64,000 bases of DNA from Antedon bifida (lineage: Eukaryota; Echinodermata; Crinoidea; Comatulida; Antedonidae), in contig OY727097.1 of the NCBI GenBank assembly GCA_963402885.1, positions 17,298,001 through 17,362,000 on the forward strand, given 5' to 3'. A program made the position numbers and the translations under genes. The stretch's first letter is position 1, and each line of letters opens with the position of its first letter. The notes beneath the pieces were generated by a model. That model was not told where the DNA came from, did no database searches, and saw nothing but the letters and a program-made list of their open reading frames with translations. Positions 15,101 through 30,100 of this stretch are shown piece by piece.

Positions 15101-18100
15101 TTTATAAAGTGGAGAGTGAATCCATCAATTCTGTCTACCTACCAAGTCCAAACATTCTCTGTCCATACATTAAATATCACTTGTAATATAAAATACATGT
15201 ACAAAGAATATACCAACATACTAACAGTACCTATGCAACCTACTGATAGAAACATCTAAGGGTTATTAAAATGTTTAACCACAATACAGGTTCAAACCAC
15301 CACAGGCAGGCTACATTATTAATTAATTTAATTTTGTGGGTTGGTCAATACAATCAGATACACTATACCAACATTTTTAGTAGTATTTCCTAATACAATA
15401 CAACCAATACAATGTACTTACATAGACATTGTGATCTGTATTTGGTAAATGAATTTCTGTGAACAAAGAAGTTGGTTACATGTCTGTTGAACACTAGCCA
15501 ATTCAATGAACAACAACAACAATGATACGCATTTTAATATCCTACACAAACTACTTCTCATTCAATCACACTATCCTCCCACAAAGCAGTGAGCTAAAAC
15601 ATTATAAATAGAACCAACAGGACATGTCTAGCTGACAAGATTATAGATGCAAAGCAGCACCCACTCATTTCTGATAATACAGTACAAAAAATCATTGCCA
15701 AATGTCACTGATAGAAGTATTATGCTAAACCCACTCAATAAATGTAAACCTCTCTCAACTTTATCAACACACACTTTTTGAGGAGGTGGGCTATTTTGCA
15801 TTTAATAATTTATATATCAAGTGTTAAAGGGAGTACTGTACTTTAGTACTTGGTTTGTTTCTGTATTAATGGTTATAATGCCATCAAGAAACAATTTTCA
15901 GTATCACAAGCTTAGAATTTAAAGACCCATTCCCTACAATTTTGGACGTTTTGTAAAAATATATAAATATAAACGTTTTATGGTAAATTATGATAAAAAG
16001 AGCAATGCACTACCTAAGTAATTCGCAGTGAATGTCCTTTTGGGGGACGGTCTAGGCTTGGTTTTGTAGGCCTAGCCGGTAAACAGCAGCTACGTACAAA
16101 CATCGTACGCTAGCTATAAGCCTAGCAACGTTGTCTAGTGGCTGCATTAATTGTCTTTCTGTTTTTGCCAGTATCCGTTTGGGGGAAAACCCGGTATTTC
16201 CACTGAAAAGTAATGATTCTTCAATTTGTTTTTGGCCTTCACGATCGATCAAAAGTGGGTGAATTACAGAAGAAAAACTAAAATGCATGTTGGGATTATA
16301 GTGGGCAGCTGAAATTATTAGAATAGACTTATTTTTTCACTTTTTTAACCATTTCAACTACAGGAAAAAAGTTATCGCAATAGGACCATATAGTATTTAT
16401 TTTTACATTAAATGTAGTTTGTGACCTTAAATTAGATCTAAAAAACGTAGGGAATGGAAATCTGCCAGGGCCTTAGCTAGCATAAGGCAGATGAGGTGGT
16501 CACCCTGTCAAAAATGTTCCGGACATAATAAACCACGTTTTGTGTAATCAGTATAGTAGTAGAAATTGTGTACACACCTTATGAGTTATGCAGAATGCTA
16601 AAATCTGATAATACTAGGTCCACTGGTGGGGTTCAGGAGGGAAAGATGTGTGGAGTACAAGCGACTAAGCCCAAAATCACATACTTTCTAACATATTCAA
16701 TTTATTTTAAGAAGGGTTTGCATTTGTTGTGAAATGTATAGAGACATCGTTTACAGGAGTACACAGGAGTTATACAATTAGATGTAGGGTGTCATTAAAC
16801 GTTCCTCAAAAATCATACGCATATCCCAACGTTTACTTAAAAAGGCAACATTGATCATCATTTCCAAATTATGTTTCACAGTCACAAATTTAGATCGATA
16901 CGCAAAACCTAATAGGTCAGTATACAAATACAAATTGCCGTGAGAGTTCAGAGAGTGAAAAAAAAATAATCATAGTTCAAGAGTTATTTAGATACTTTTG
17001 AAGGTGTATAGTTTAGTGCCTTTTTCATACAGCACTTTCGCCTGATTTTTCCATTTTCGTTTTTCAAGTAGATCAGTGATGGTTAAATCATCTATGATAT
17101 AGAAAGGCTCGTTTTTACTCGGGGTACCCGAGTCTAGGACTTACTCATTTTCTCCTCCATCTGGACACTATTGAGTAAAAAGTGCGATTTTTAAAGTACT
17201 ACTCCTCCCTTATTAGTTGTAGTATTGAGCTGGCATGAATATACTACAGGGACATGTCCTCAAATCTATAGAGCCGGAATTTTAAATTTCAAACCGGATG
17301 CAGCCATATGACGTCTCGAAGATGGTACCATATAGCCGTATTTGGTAGGTTATTGATGTGTATGTGACGTCACATCCCGTCTTATGACGTCATTACAGCT
17401 TCATTTGCTGTACCCCGAGTATCGCACATTCGTGCTTTTTTGTTAATTAATTTGTTTAATTAAGAAGCCACAATGTGTGACACACACCACAGCGTTATGT
17501 AGTTATATGCGGCTTCTTGGCGTAGTGGTTATCATGTTTGCTTAACACGCAGAAGGTACCTGGTTCGAGCCCGGGCGAAACCTTTTTTTTAAACTTTATG
17601 GTGAAAAGTACTGTATACGCAATATGATAATTATACACAGTATATCTTATTTTTATTATTTTTTTAAATACTTATTTTGTGTAATCGGTAATTATCACTT
17701 TTACACATGTTTATTTTGCTTCGTGCTTATTACCATATTTATTTGTAATTTAAATGGATTAAAAAACGTTCTGTAACCCACATTTTTAGTATAAGAGGTA
17801 GTGTAGTGTTTTTCAAGTCTGCTTAACACGCAGAAGGTCCCGGTTCGAGCCCTGGCGAAACCTATTTTTCTTTAACTTTATGGTGTAATATACTGTATAC
17901 GCAATATGATATAGAGTATATCTCGTTTTATTACTCGGGGTACCCGAGTCTAGGACTCTCTCATCTTTTCCTCTTCTTCTTCCATCCGGACACTATTGAG
18001 CAAAAAGTGCGATTTATAAAGTACTACTCCTCCCTTATTCGTTGTAGTATTGAGCTTGGATTTAGCATGAATATACTACAGGGACAGGTCCTCAAAGCTA

Positions 18101-21100
18101 TAGCCTAGAGCCGGATTTTTTAATTTCAAACCGGATGCAGCGATATCACGTCTCGAAGATGGTACCGTATAGCAGTATTTGGTAGCGCGGTTATTGATGT
18201 GTATGTGACGTTACATCCGGTCTTATGACGTCATTGCAGCTTCTTTCGCTGTACCCCGAGTATTGCACATTCGTGCTTGTTTAGTGCAGTCGAGCGCTAT
18301 CTCATAACAGTAATTTTGTCCGTGTAAGATAAAAACTTGATCAGAATGTGAGGTGGCTTACCGTCTTCCATCGCAATGTGCTCGTTGGAGCTTAGGTTTA
18401 GAGTCAAATGTGAAGTGTTTAGCTAGCAGGTCATCAGCCTACAGTAAACAATTTTCCTTTGAAGTCTGTTCAAAACTGGCAAGTTGAATGTTGTTTCTTC
18501 TTGAACGCTTTGATTTGTTGAGACCATCTAGTTTGCTGATCTTGCTTTGAAGAGCTTCAACCTGGCTTTTGGTTTCTTCTTACTTTCAATTGTTGAAATT
18601 CTGTGGCAGTTTAAGTTAATACTAACTTTTAAATCAAGTCTCATTTGTCTTTGTGTAGAACGAACATACGTTTCAAAGTCTGTGCATTCATCGTTCGAGT
18701 TCACATCGCTGGCTTGGTCGACAGGCTTAACAGCCTTTGCTGTCTTTTGTTTCGGCATCTCATATTCACTGAAAATTAGCATATACAGCCGTGTAATCCA
18801 GGAGCTCCACACAAACGCGTCTTACTCTTGTCACAGCATGAACTTCATTACCGGGATGGTGTCCGCCGGGGTATGGCTTCACCATGTAGTTTAAGTTCTG
18901 TCTATTTATTTATATTATTTGTTAGCCGAAAATGTTTTAATGTACATGTTTTTTATATGTTCAGAAATGACAATAAATTTACTTGACTTGAATAACAAAA
19001 ATGTAAAAAAAGGTTTTACATCATGCTCACTTAAGATGTGCAGTAAGTCAGCAGAGTGAACCTGACATATCTCTATCTTAACAAGTTCTGTCTTGCAACA
19101 CAATACACTCTCCTCTCCCACCCCACAACCACTTCCACATTTTCTTGTGTTAAAGCAGGCTTGTATTGTTTGTTCTTGTAGATCTTTCTTATTTGATATC
19201 TCTATCCTTCAATTGCTGTTTAGCTTTTTTCCCTTGATTTTTCTATAACCTTTGTAATTGATGTGTTGTCTTGTAGTAAAATCACATGTCCAATCTTTTA
19301 CATTTAATGCACTGCTACATTGGGGTTCCATTGTTCTTGTTAGTTTGTACATTCTTATGTTACTTACTTATGTTTTATATTTATTATTGCTCAGCATTTT
19401 CTTTTGGAATGTTAATAACAATCCTAACCAGTAATATATTTTCCTTCTACTACTAAGGTAATACTATTGTTAGATTTTTCCTGTATCTTTTATATTTAAA
19501 TATCACACACAGTAAATGCTTTTGTTCTTCAGCAGAATTCCAAAAAAAGACAAAGCTGAAATATTGGCAGGTATCCAAGTATATGGGCTTAAACCCAGTT
19601 TGTACTCAACTTGTCAGTCTGGTGTAAATATAATCAACAGCTTTATTTTCTTGTGATCTGCTATATCACACGCAAACCCAATATTAAAATGATTGTGTGT
19701 AGAGGGCATTTATTTGTTATTGCTATATTTTTCTTTTACTTAACCTGTTTGTTTTCCTATTTTTACTGCCTTTTGTTTACAATAAAGAATCAAAACAAGG
19801 ACTCATGGAGACTTGTAATTCAGTGAATGAATTTCCCAAAACTGATGTTATGCCATGTTCTCACCAGCTAAACCTTCCAGCTGAATGATTTAGCTTTAGT
19901 AAATCAGGTGATCACAACACCACCCTTCATGAGCAGCATACTATATAATTAATGGCATGTTATGATTATTAAAAAACAAAACTCCACCTAGTTAGGCTGA
20001 GATCACTATTTGTAACAAGACAACACTGACCACATTTGCAAAGTCGAAAACAACACTTGTATACAAACCATGGAGGTGCAGCAGCCACTTTGAGACATGT
20101 GGCACTTGTGCTACCTGTTTTACTGAAAATACTATGGACTTGAACTACCAAGACTACAGGAAAAAGGCCATGCTAGAGAGGGCGCAATATTTGTACTAGT
20201 TCTCGGCAAAAAGGGAAATGTTCGTGACAGGGTTTTCTATAAAATAGGCGGCTAGTTTTCATTGATTCAAAGGTAGGATCCATCCAGTATAGCTAAAATC
20301 CCTGTTAAAATTGTGCGATAAATCTTGACAGTTTAACCCCGGACGGGCCAGGGACTTAAACTACTAATTCACCCCTTCATTTCCCACGCTTGTGCTACAA
20401 AATCCTCAGAAATATATCCCATAAATACTGCAGCTCCTCATATTTTTCCATACTTGTGCTACCAGGCCCACAAAAATGCGGCACCTCCCTGTATGAATAT
20501 ATAAGAGTGACCCCCACCGGGAATCCAAGTAAATACATGTTATGATCCCACAGTGGTTGAGGTATGTGTTTAAACAGGTAAATAAAATATGAATCCCTCA
20601 TACTATTACTAGAATGCATTGTTTTCTGATGTCGAGAGATCTGATCTACACACGTTTGTAACTTGTGTAGTGTGCGCACACTTCCCTTAACTAGGATTAT
20701 ACCACCGTTATGGGTTAATAACTGTGGGCTTATCTTAAAATACAAAATAACTTACCCAATGGAGCACCAGGTATCTGCGTTCGCTTCTGATTTGTCGATA
20801 GAATGCCGATAAGACACAAACGCATCATGGACTTTACCAACACTTGAGAAACAACGTCCTAGAAGATACCAGGATTGGCCACTGTTTGAATCAGCTTCAA
20901 GAGACTTCTGCAGAAGTTCGATGGCTTGGCTTTCTCTAAGAGCTTTCTCTCCAAGTTCTTCACATGTGTGGTGCATCCATCCTAATTGGAGACAGAAAAC
21001 AGACACACAAATTTAATCTATTATTTTTAATTAAATGTTCGGTTGTAATGACATTAAGAATTCAATCGTGAGGATTATACTAAATAATGATTACAAATAA

Positions 21101-24100
21101 TCACATTGTTTAGAAAAATTATGGTAAATGGCTCACAAAATGACTGTTCTTTGAAACAAAGTATTTTGATTAACACCCTGCTTGTCATTATGAAAACTTA
21201 CCTAATTGTCGTAGGGCATTAGCACGAACAATATCTGAAACTGAATCACTCTTGCTTATATCTTCATAGGCTTGTTTTGCTGCCTTATATTTACCCTGAT
21301 TAGAACAAATAAAAACACAATAAACAATTAGAATTGAAATTCAGTTTTCTTGTTTTGGACTTAGGCTGTAAAGACAGCCACATTTGTACACAAAGACAAT
21401 GCTTTGGCCACTCACAAAGGAAATGCCTTTTCCTTAGATTTAATCTACTAACGTGAAGTAAGCAAAAATCAAGCCTTAATGTTTACCCTGTACTTGCTTC
21501 CTGCATTGCTTATCAGGTGAAAACCCATCCACATTGAATTACAAGGAAAACATGTGTTTGTGTATTAATTAGAGAACTCTTTTAAAGACTAAATATATAA
21601 TTACAGAAAACAAGACAGGAAAGTCCATCAATTCCTGAAAGTATAACTGTGGGGTTACCATTTCTATTGATACAGTATTGATAGAATTGTCAGTGGTAAA
21701 GCAGAACTTTAAGGGAAACCAGACAAATAAACTTATATATTAAAAAAACTGTAACATATTCAACTAGTCTATTACAACCTGTTGAAAAGTGGTACTGATA
21801 TTTGTACCTATATTTATTTTGTTGTTGTTGTAAATTTATAGTTATTAACATGATGACTTTAAAAAAACGATAATACATATATCTTACCTGAATTTCATGT
21901 AGATGCGCAATATGAAATTTTACTAAAAATAAACCAAAATAAAGTTATATTAAACAATTGATCAAGATTACATTCAATAACATTAAAAAGGACAAACATG
22001 GAAATGCAAGTTTGATTAAAAACATCCTTTTAGATAAAAACAACAAGTACTTCAGTGCTAAAGTATAATAAATTACCACTTTCTTTGTCCTTTTTTAGCA
22101 CACTATTAGGGGTATTGCTAAACTGCGCAAACTGCGCAAACACTGCGCAAACTGCGCAAACACTGCGCAAACAACAAAAAAAGCTGCGCAAACCTCCTTC
22201 AAAACAATTATTATTGATTAGAACACAACTGGAACTATATAGGGAGACAATTTATGAGAAAACAAATTTGAAATTCCTCTAAGTTTTCCCTTTTTTGGGT
22301 GAAAAACTTCAATTTTTAGGAAAATTACTGATTTCACAGCGCAAACAACAAAAAAAGCTGCGCAAACCTCCTTCAAAACAATTAATATTGATAGAACACA
22401 ACTAGAACTATATAGGGAGACAATTTATGGGGAAAAATTTGAAATTCCTTTAAGTTTGCCTTTTTTTGGGTTAAAAACTTCAATTTTTGGGAAAATTACT
22501 GATTTCACAGCGCAAACAACAAAAAAAGCTGCGCAAACCTCCTTCAAAACAATTAATATTGATTAAAACACAACTAGACCTATATAGGGAGACAATTTAT
22601 GGGGAAAAAAATTTGAAATTCCTTTAAGTTTGCCTTTTTTTGGGTGAAAAACATCAATTTTTGGGAAAATTACTGATTTCACAGCGCAAACCCCCAAAAA
22701 AAGCTGCGCAAACCTCCTTCAAACCAATTAACATTTATTAGAACACAACTAGAACTATATAGGGAGACAATTTATGGGGAAAAAATTTGAAATTCCTTTA
22801 AGTTTGCCTTTTTTTTGGTTAAAAACTTCAATTTTTGGGAAAATTACTGATTTCACAGCGCAAACAACAAAAAAAGCTGCGCAAACCTCCTTTAAATCAA
22901 TTAATATTGATTAGATAACAACTAGACCTATATAGGGAGACAATTTATGGGGAAAAAAATTGAAATTCCTTTAAGTTTGCCTTTTTTTGGGTGAAAAACT
23001 TCAATTTTTGGGAAAATTACTGATTTCACAGCGCAAACCCCCAAAAAAAGCTGCGCAAACCTCCTTCAAACCAATTAATATTTATTAAAACACAACTAGA
23101 ACTATATAGGGAGACATTTTATGGGGAAAAAAATTGAAATTGCTGTAAATTTGCCTTTTTTTGGGTGAAAAACAGAAAATTACAGATTTCACAGATTTAC
23201 TGTAAAGGTTTGCGCAACTGCGCAAACCCCCAAAAAAGCTGCGCAAACCTCCTTCAAATCAATTAATATTGATTAGATAACAACTAGAACTATATAGGGA
23301 GACAATTTATGGGAAAACAAATTTGAAATTCCTTTAACTTTAAGTTTGCCTTTTTTTGGGTGAAAAACTTCAATTTTTGGGAAAATTACTGATTTCACAG
23401 CGCAAACAACGCAACGCAAAAAAGCTGCGCAAACCTCCTTCAAACAATTAATATTGATTAAAACACAACTAGACCTATATAGGGAGACAATTTATGGGGA
23501 AAAAAATTTGAAATTCCTTTAAGTTAGCCTTTTTTTGGGTGAAAAACTTCAATTTTTGGGAAAATTACTGATTTCACAGCGCAAACAACAAAAAAAGCTG
23601 CGCAAACCTCCTTTAAATCAATTAATATTGATTAAAACACAACTAGACCTATATAGGGAGACAATTTATGGGGGAAAAAATTGAAATTGCTGTAAGTTTG
23701 CCTTTTTTTGGGTGAAAAACAGAAAATTACAGATTTCACAGATTTACTGTAAAGGTTTGCCCCATAAAAAACTGCGCAAACCTCCTTCAAATCAATTAAT
23801 ATTGATTAAAACACAACTAGACCTATATAGGGAGACAATTTATGGGAAAACAAATTTGAAATTCCTTTAAGTTTGCCTTTTTTTGGGTGAAAAACTTCAA
23901 TTTTTGGGAAAATTACTGATTTCACAGCGCAATTAACAACAAAAAAAGCTGCGCAAACCTCCTTCATAACAATTAATATTGATAAGAACACAACTAGAAC
24001 TATATAGAGAGACAATTTATGAGAAAAAAAATTTGAAATTCCTTTAAGTTTGCCTTTTTTTGGGTGAAAAACTTCAATTTTTAGGAAAATTACTGATTTC

Positions 24101-27100
24101 ACAGCGCAAACAACAAAAATTGAAGTTTTTAACCCAAAAAAAAGGCAAGCTTAACACATTGACTGCCAAGGCATTTTCCGTAATTTCTGTCCCAGTGCCA
24201 AGTCCCGTTTACATATTAAATTACAGTTTGAAAGTGTAACAACTGGTCACAGACTATCATGATGTCATTCAAAATACGATGGCGGAAAAAACCGTTGAGA
24301 CGTATAAATACGTCACTGGCAATGGTCCAACAATTTTATTGACTTTGCCAGGAACGTAAATATACGTCAGGGATTTTCCGCGCTAAAATCGGTCAAACTG
24401 TTCATATACGTCATTGTCCACGCTCATACGTCATTGTCCATGTGCATTATTATTTTTATTTACTATTAGCGCAATTTATGACATGTTTGAGATGATTATA
24501 TTGAGTGTGAGGGCGCCATCGTATCAACCATATTCAATGCATGAGGGAATAAACACAAACAAACATATGACATTTATTTTTAGATTATCGTTTACGTACA
24601 TCATTCATAAACTGCCATGCGATAATTCCTGTTCCAATCACCACTGCCAGCGATTCTACATACAATACAAAAGTGCTACGATTTTGACGTAGTATTACGT
24701 CTTGGCAAGTAGCGACACGCAATTTTTGACGTATAAATACGCCGTGGCAGTGAACGTGTTAAAGGAATTTCAAATTCTTTTTCCCATAAATTGTCTCCCT
24801 ATATAGTTCTAGTTGTGTTCTAATAAATATTAATTGATTTAAAGGAGGTTTGCGCAGCTTTTTTTGTTGTTTGTGCTGTGAAATCAGTAATTTTCCCAAA
24901 AATTGAAGTTTTTCACCCAAAAAAAGGCAAACTTAAAGGAATTTCAAATTTGTTTTCCCATAAATTGTCTCCCTATATAGTTCTAGTTGTTATCTAATCA
25001 ATATTAATTGATTTGAAGGAGGTTTGCGCAGCTTTTTGGAGGGTTTGCGCAAACCTTTAAATCTGTGAAATCTGTAATTTTCCCAAAAATTGAAGTGTTT
25101 AACCCAAAAAAAAAAAGAAACTTACAGCAATTTCAAATTTTTTTCCTCATAAATTGTCTCCCTATATAGGTCTAGTTGTGTTTTAATCAATATTAATTGT
25201 TTGAAGGAGGTTTGCGCAGCTTTTTTGCGTTGCGTTGTTTGCGCTGTGAAATCAGTAATTTTCCCAAAAATTGAAGTTTTTCACCCAAAAAAAGGCAAAC
25301 TTAAAGGAATTTCAAATTTGTTTTCCCATAAATTGTCTCCCTATATAGTTCTAGTTGTTATCTAATCAATATTAATTGATTTGAAGGAGGTTTGCGCAGC
25401 TTTTTTGGGGGTTTGCGCAGTTGCGCAAACCTTTACAGTAAATCTGTGAAATCTGTAATTTTCTGTTTTTCACCCAAAAAAAGGCAAATTTACAGCAATT
25501 TCAATTTTTTTCCCCATAAAATGTCTCCCTATATAGTTCTAGTTGTGTTTTAATAAATATTAATTGGTTTGAAGGAGGTTTGCGCAGCTTTTTTTGGGGG
25601 TTTGCGCTGTGAAATCAGTAATTTTCCCAAAAATTGAAGTTTTTCACCCAAAAAAAGGCAAACTTAAAGGAATTTCAATTTTTTTCCCCATAAATTGTCT
25701 CCCTATATAGGTCTAGTTGTTATCTAATCAATATTAATTGATTTAAAGGAGGTTTGCGCAGCTTTTTTTGTTGTTTGCGCTGTGAAATCAGTAATTTTCC
25801 CAAAAATTGAAGTTTTTAACCAAAAAAAATGCAAACTTTAAAGGAATTTCAATTTTTTTTTCTCATAAATTATCTCCCTATATAGTTCTAGTTGTGTTCT
25901 AATCAATATTAATTGTTTTGAAGGAGGTTTGCGCAGCTTTTTTTGTTGTTTGCGCAGTGTTTGCGCAGTTTGCGCAGTGTTTGCGCAGTTTGCGCAGTTT
26001 AGCAATACCCCACTATTAGAGGATGTGTTGAAATTTATCATTTAACAAACAATGATCCAAGTTCATTGGGTCATAATATTGGATTATTTTAAGTGTTATA
26101 TAGTTCATATTCAGTTTAAGTAAATAGGAATAATCTACCATTATAACAGATGTGAACAAGGATAAATCACTTATCAATTCATCATGTTGACCTTATTTTA
26201 ATTATTAGTAAATGTATTTTTTATTAAAATTTATACAAAATCACATCAAAATGAAATTGAGTGTGTTGGACATTGGACTACTGATCGTGAGTTTGAATCA
26301 AATGCTCGTCGCATTGCTTGTATCCTTGAATAAGACACTTGCGTTGGACTCTCTCAACCCTGTGTACAAATGGGTACCTGTTACAGTCAAGACACAACTT
26401 TGCGCCGATTACTAGCTGCATTATGGGAGTATTATTCCATACAGGCTTGATCCAAAAATGACCAGGGAATAATACAGTATGTACAACATTAGGTAATTTA
26501 TAAATCTAGATTATTATTATAATTATATATCATTAGTCAAGCTGGTAATATATACAAGTTAGTGTCAATTGATTTTTACTTACTTTCAGCTTTTTTAAGG
26601 GTACACGGACTGGAGTCCAAAAGAGCGAGTTGAAAGTGTTTTAAACTGGCTTCATAATCTGAATTCACTTTAAAGATGAGACCAAGTCTTAGCTGTACCT
26701 CATTAGCACGGCTAAACCCACGGTCAATGTACAGAACCTGTTGAAAAGCTCGCACAGCCCTGTCACAACAAAAAATATAATAATATAGGTCATTAAATAA
26801 TAAAACAATAAAAGGTTTGAAAGCAAATTTAACAAGCAATATCATCATTGATAGCACTGCAACATATCCTTCAGAAACGTATAATCACCAAAATATTAAA
26901 AAGAACACAATACATTACCACGCACGTAAATAAACTATACAATTCCTAGTAATTTACTGTTTTTTTTATTTCATGATAGGTAATTCCACTGCCCACAACA
27001 TTGATGGGAAAATCCCTATCAATCATCAATGTTCTAGCTTACTATGACCTTTGGTAATAAGGCCTAGACTATGACCTTAATTACAACTTCCATCCATAGC

Positions 27101-30100
27101 TTCAACCAATTTGTTATGCTACAATGCACGTAACCAATAATCTCATAAATTTTTCAGAGGATGGACTCATCCATTTTAGATCAAGGTATTTTTTAACATT
27201 TATGTTAAATATGATTGACAAATTCAATAACTGTATAATATAATACAGTTACTGAATTTGTCAAAATGTATTAAAATGTTTATACAATTTTTCCATATTT
27301 TCTTAATTATTAAAAATGGAATATATTATTAGTGAACTACATACATGTAATCCAATTTTATATTCTTTACAACTGTTTTAATTGTACATTAGTAGCTTTA
27401 AGTTTATGGCAGTTTATATTGTTAAAAAATACACTATACTATATACAGGTCTTCTTAAATGTTTATCTGTAGAAATAAGCAAAGTTAAAACTATAAAATA
27501 AAATCAAGGATGATTTACAATCTTAATCAGTGGTAGGGTTATTATATAGACTTTAATGGTCCAATACAAATTACAGAATAGGATTAGTATTTAAAAGCAA
27601 CTAGACTTCCTAATGTATGAAATATTTTTCTGTTTCCAATTGGCCTCTAGATGACTTTAAAAAAGTATGCCGTAGTTCAGTTTGCCAGACATAATGTATT
27701 GCTGATACAGACCTACATTCTAATGACCACTAGCATTTGAAATTCGCCATACTAAAAAAAATACTATATACAGTAGTAGTAGAATACTAATATGTATAAA
27801 ATAAAACGTTACAGTATGTATGTACATCACAGTCTGTCACACCTTGATATGTAAATTAGGCTACAGTACATACATTAGTTGTTATAGTCAATACATTGAC
27901 AGTATCTTAGTATAGCGAGCCCTATTATCAGGTATTTATGTTATAGAAATTGTATTTATTAGTTACTGTAGTTGTGATTTATTACATTTGATATCATATC
28001 ATGATTGCAAGCCCATGTTATTGACAATTTATGTATGTTAGACCTTAGTACACGTTAGAGACATGGTTTCATTGAACCGTGCATATTGTTTCTTTGTTTG
28101 TATTTTTAGTTTACTGGATGGACGGATACTGTAGGTAGAGAATAAAGTGAGTGAGTACAGCTCAAGAAATTAAATGAAAGTCTATTCTTCACCCAGGTGT
28201 ATAAATGGGAACCCGGTTAGATAAAGACATAACTTTGCGCTGATTACTAGCTGCATTATGGGAGTATGTTTCCATACATGTTTGATCCAAAAAAATACTG
28301 GGGTAATAATGTTCAGCGCTTAGAGGTTTCACAACATTAGGTGCTATATAAATCCAGGATATTATATTATTATTCTTCTGTTGTTTATCCCTGTTTAAAT
28401 TGTAGGGGTTCCATGCAGAACATAAACAAAAATATTAGTATCAACTGATACTTAAAATTAAACAAATGTTGAGATAACAACAATGTGAATTAGTTTTTCA
28501 GATGATAAACGGTGACTACTGTACGCTGGTACTATCCCTTGAAGACATGCAACGTATCTCTGCATTGCAATGTAAATATAGCAACAGAGGAAATAAGAAA
28601 TCTGACTACTTCCACACTTTTACACAACAACATCCTATAATTAGCAGCTAAATTAATCTAAGAATCAAGAATAACTATTCACTGCAGCATACTGTATAAA
28701 TGTACAAGTAATAATTATTAGCTATTTTCAATAATCAATTACTATGTTGTAGGATGCAAAAATCATTATTTGGCAGTACACTTTAAACTACTTAGTAAAT
28801 AAGCCATCAATTGGTTTTGGGACATTTTTATGGCACAAATTATAAAGCTAAAAATGTTAATTACTAACATTCCCTATTAGTTTAACTGCTGTGAGTAGTA
28901 GACTTATAAATGAACTACAGCATTTTTACCATTTGCACATCTTAATTGTGGCATTTAGCAAGCCTGTCACATTTGTACAACTGTATTTAGCTATTTATAA
29001 TGGCTATTAAAAAAGTATATTTTATCTAAAATACAATTAGTAACTTTTAAAAAGCCAATAACATTATATAATAGCTCCTCAGACTGGAAAATGTCACTTT
29101 TTCAGTTTTTCTGGTATACTAATAGTAATATAAGAATATTATATTTAAAAGAATGTCAAATTATTTGTCCATAATTCTGCTATATAGGTAAACATGCCTT
29201 ACAATTACATCCACTACTGTTTTTATTATGGTGATTATAATTAAGATGACCTTAAATGAAGGACAGAGTAAATGAAAACCTTTTGTCACACATGTAAAAA
29301 TAACAATGGTAATTTTTACATGCATTGTTCTACAATCACTACATTTGAATAGTAAGGATAATACTAGAAATCATCCTATTGTGATATAAAGACTTTCCAT
29401 TAATTTAAAAGTAATGCATTTTATCTTTAGAAAGTAAAAACTACAAAAAATAAGATAAAACAAAACAGATTTAATTAAAAATATTAATGATACTAGGTTG
29501 TTGTGAGAGGAAGAGGCGTGTTAGGAGAATCATCTAGCTTAATTTTCATCCGTAACCCAATAAGAATCTTATGAATTCTTAATAATAATATATATAATAA
29601 CTCTTTAAAGATTCCACACACCCAACTTTGTAGTAAATATTATTAGTACTAAAGCTACATCACTGGTTATGCTGATAGTATTCCATTCAGCAGTGGTCTA
29701 CCAATTTAAAATGTGAACAAATAAAATTAAAAAACACAACACAAAAAATTAATTCATCTAGATGTTTGAAATTGAAATTTAAAGGCTAAGCACACTAATT
29801 TATATTCGGTCAATCTATTCAAAATGCTCTAGGCCACTGCACAAATTAAAAACCTATTTTTAACAACAAAGAAATACCATACAAACTCACTTTGTAAAGC
29901 ATTTTACAATAACATGACCTAAAGCAAATAAAAATGGCTACCATGGTGCATGACTGTGAACTGAACACACCAGCAAGGAGAACAAAGATCAGTCAGTTTA
30001 CATGTTGTTTGTTTTATTCCATCAACACGCTAAATAAAAATATAGTTTATGCTAAAAATAGATTTAAAATTCCATGAAATAGACAAATCATAAAAAAAAA

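Noticed and set aside
23806-24102. 98-residue open frame as a repeat protein gene
   Set aside because: It is a translation of the tandem foldback unit with no conserved domain; its apparent protein repeat is the DNA repeat.
22110-26010. CRISPR-like or satellite array
   Set aside because: Units are about 175 bases, inverted in two arms, with transposon ends and target duplications.
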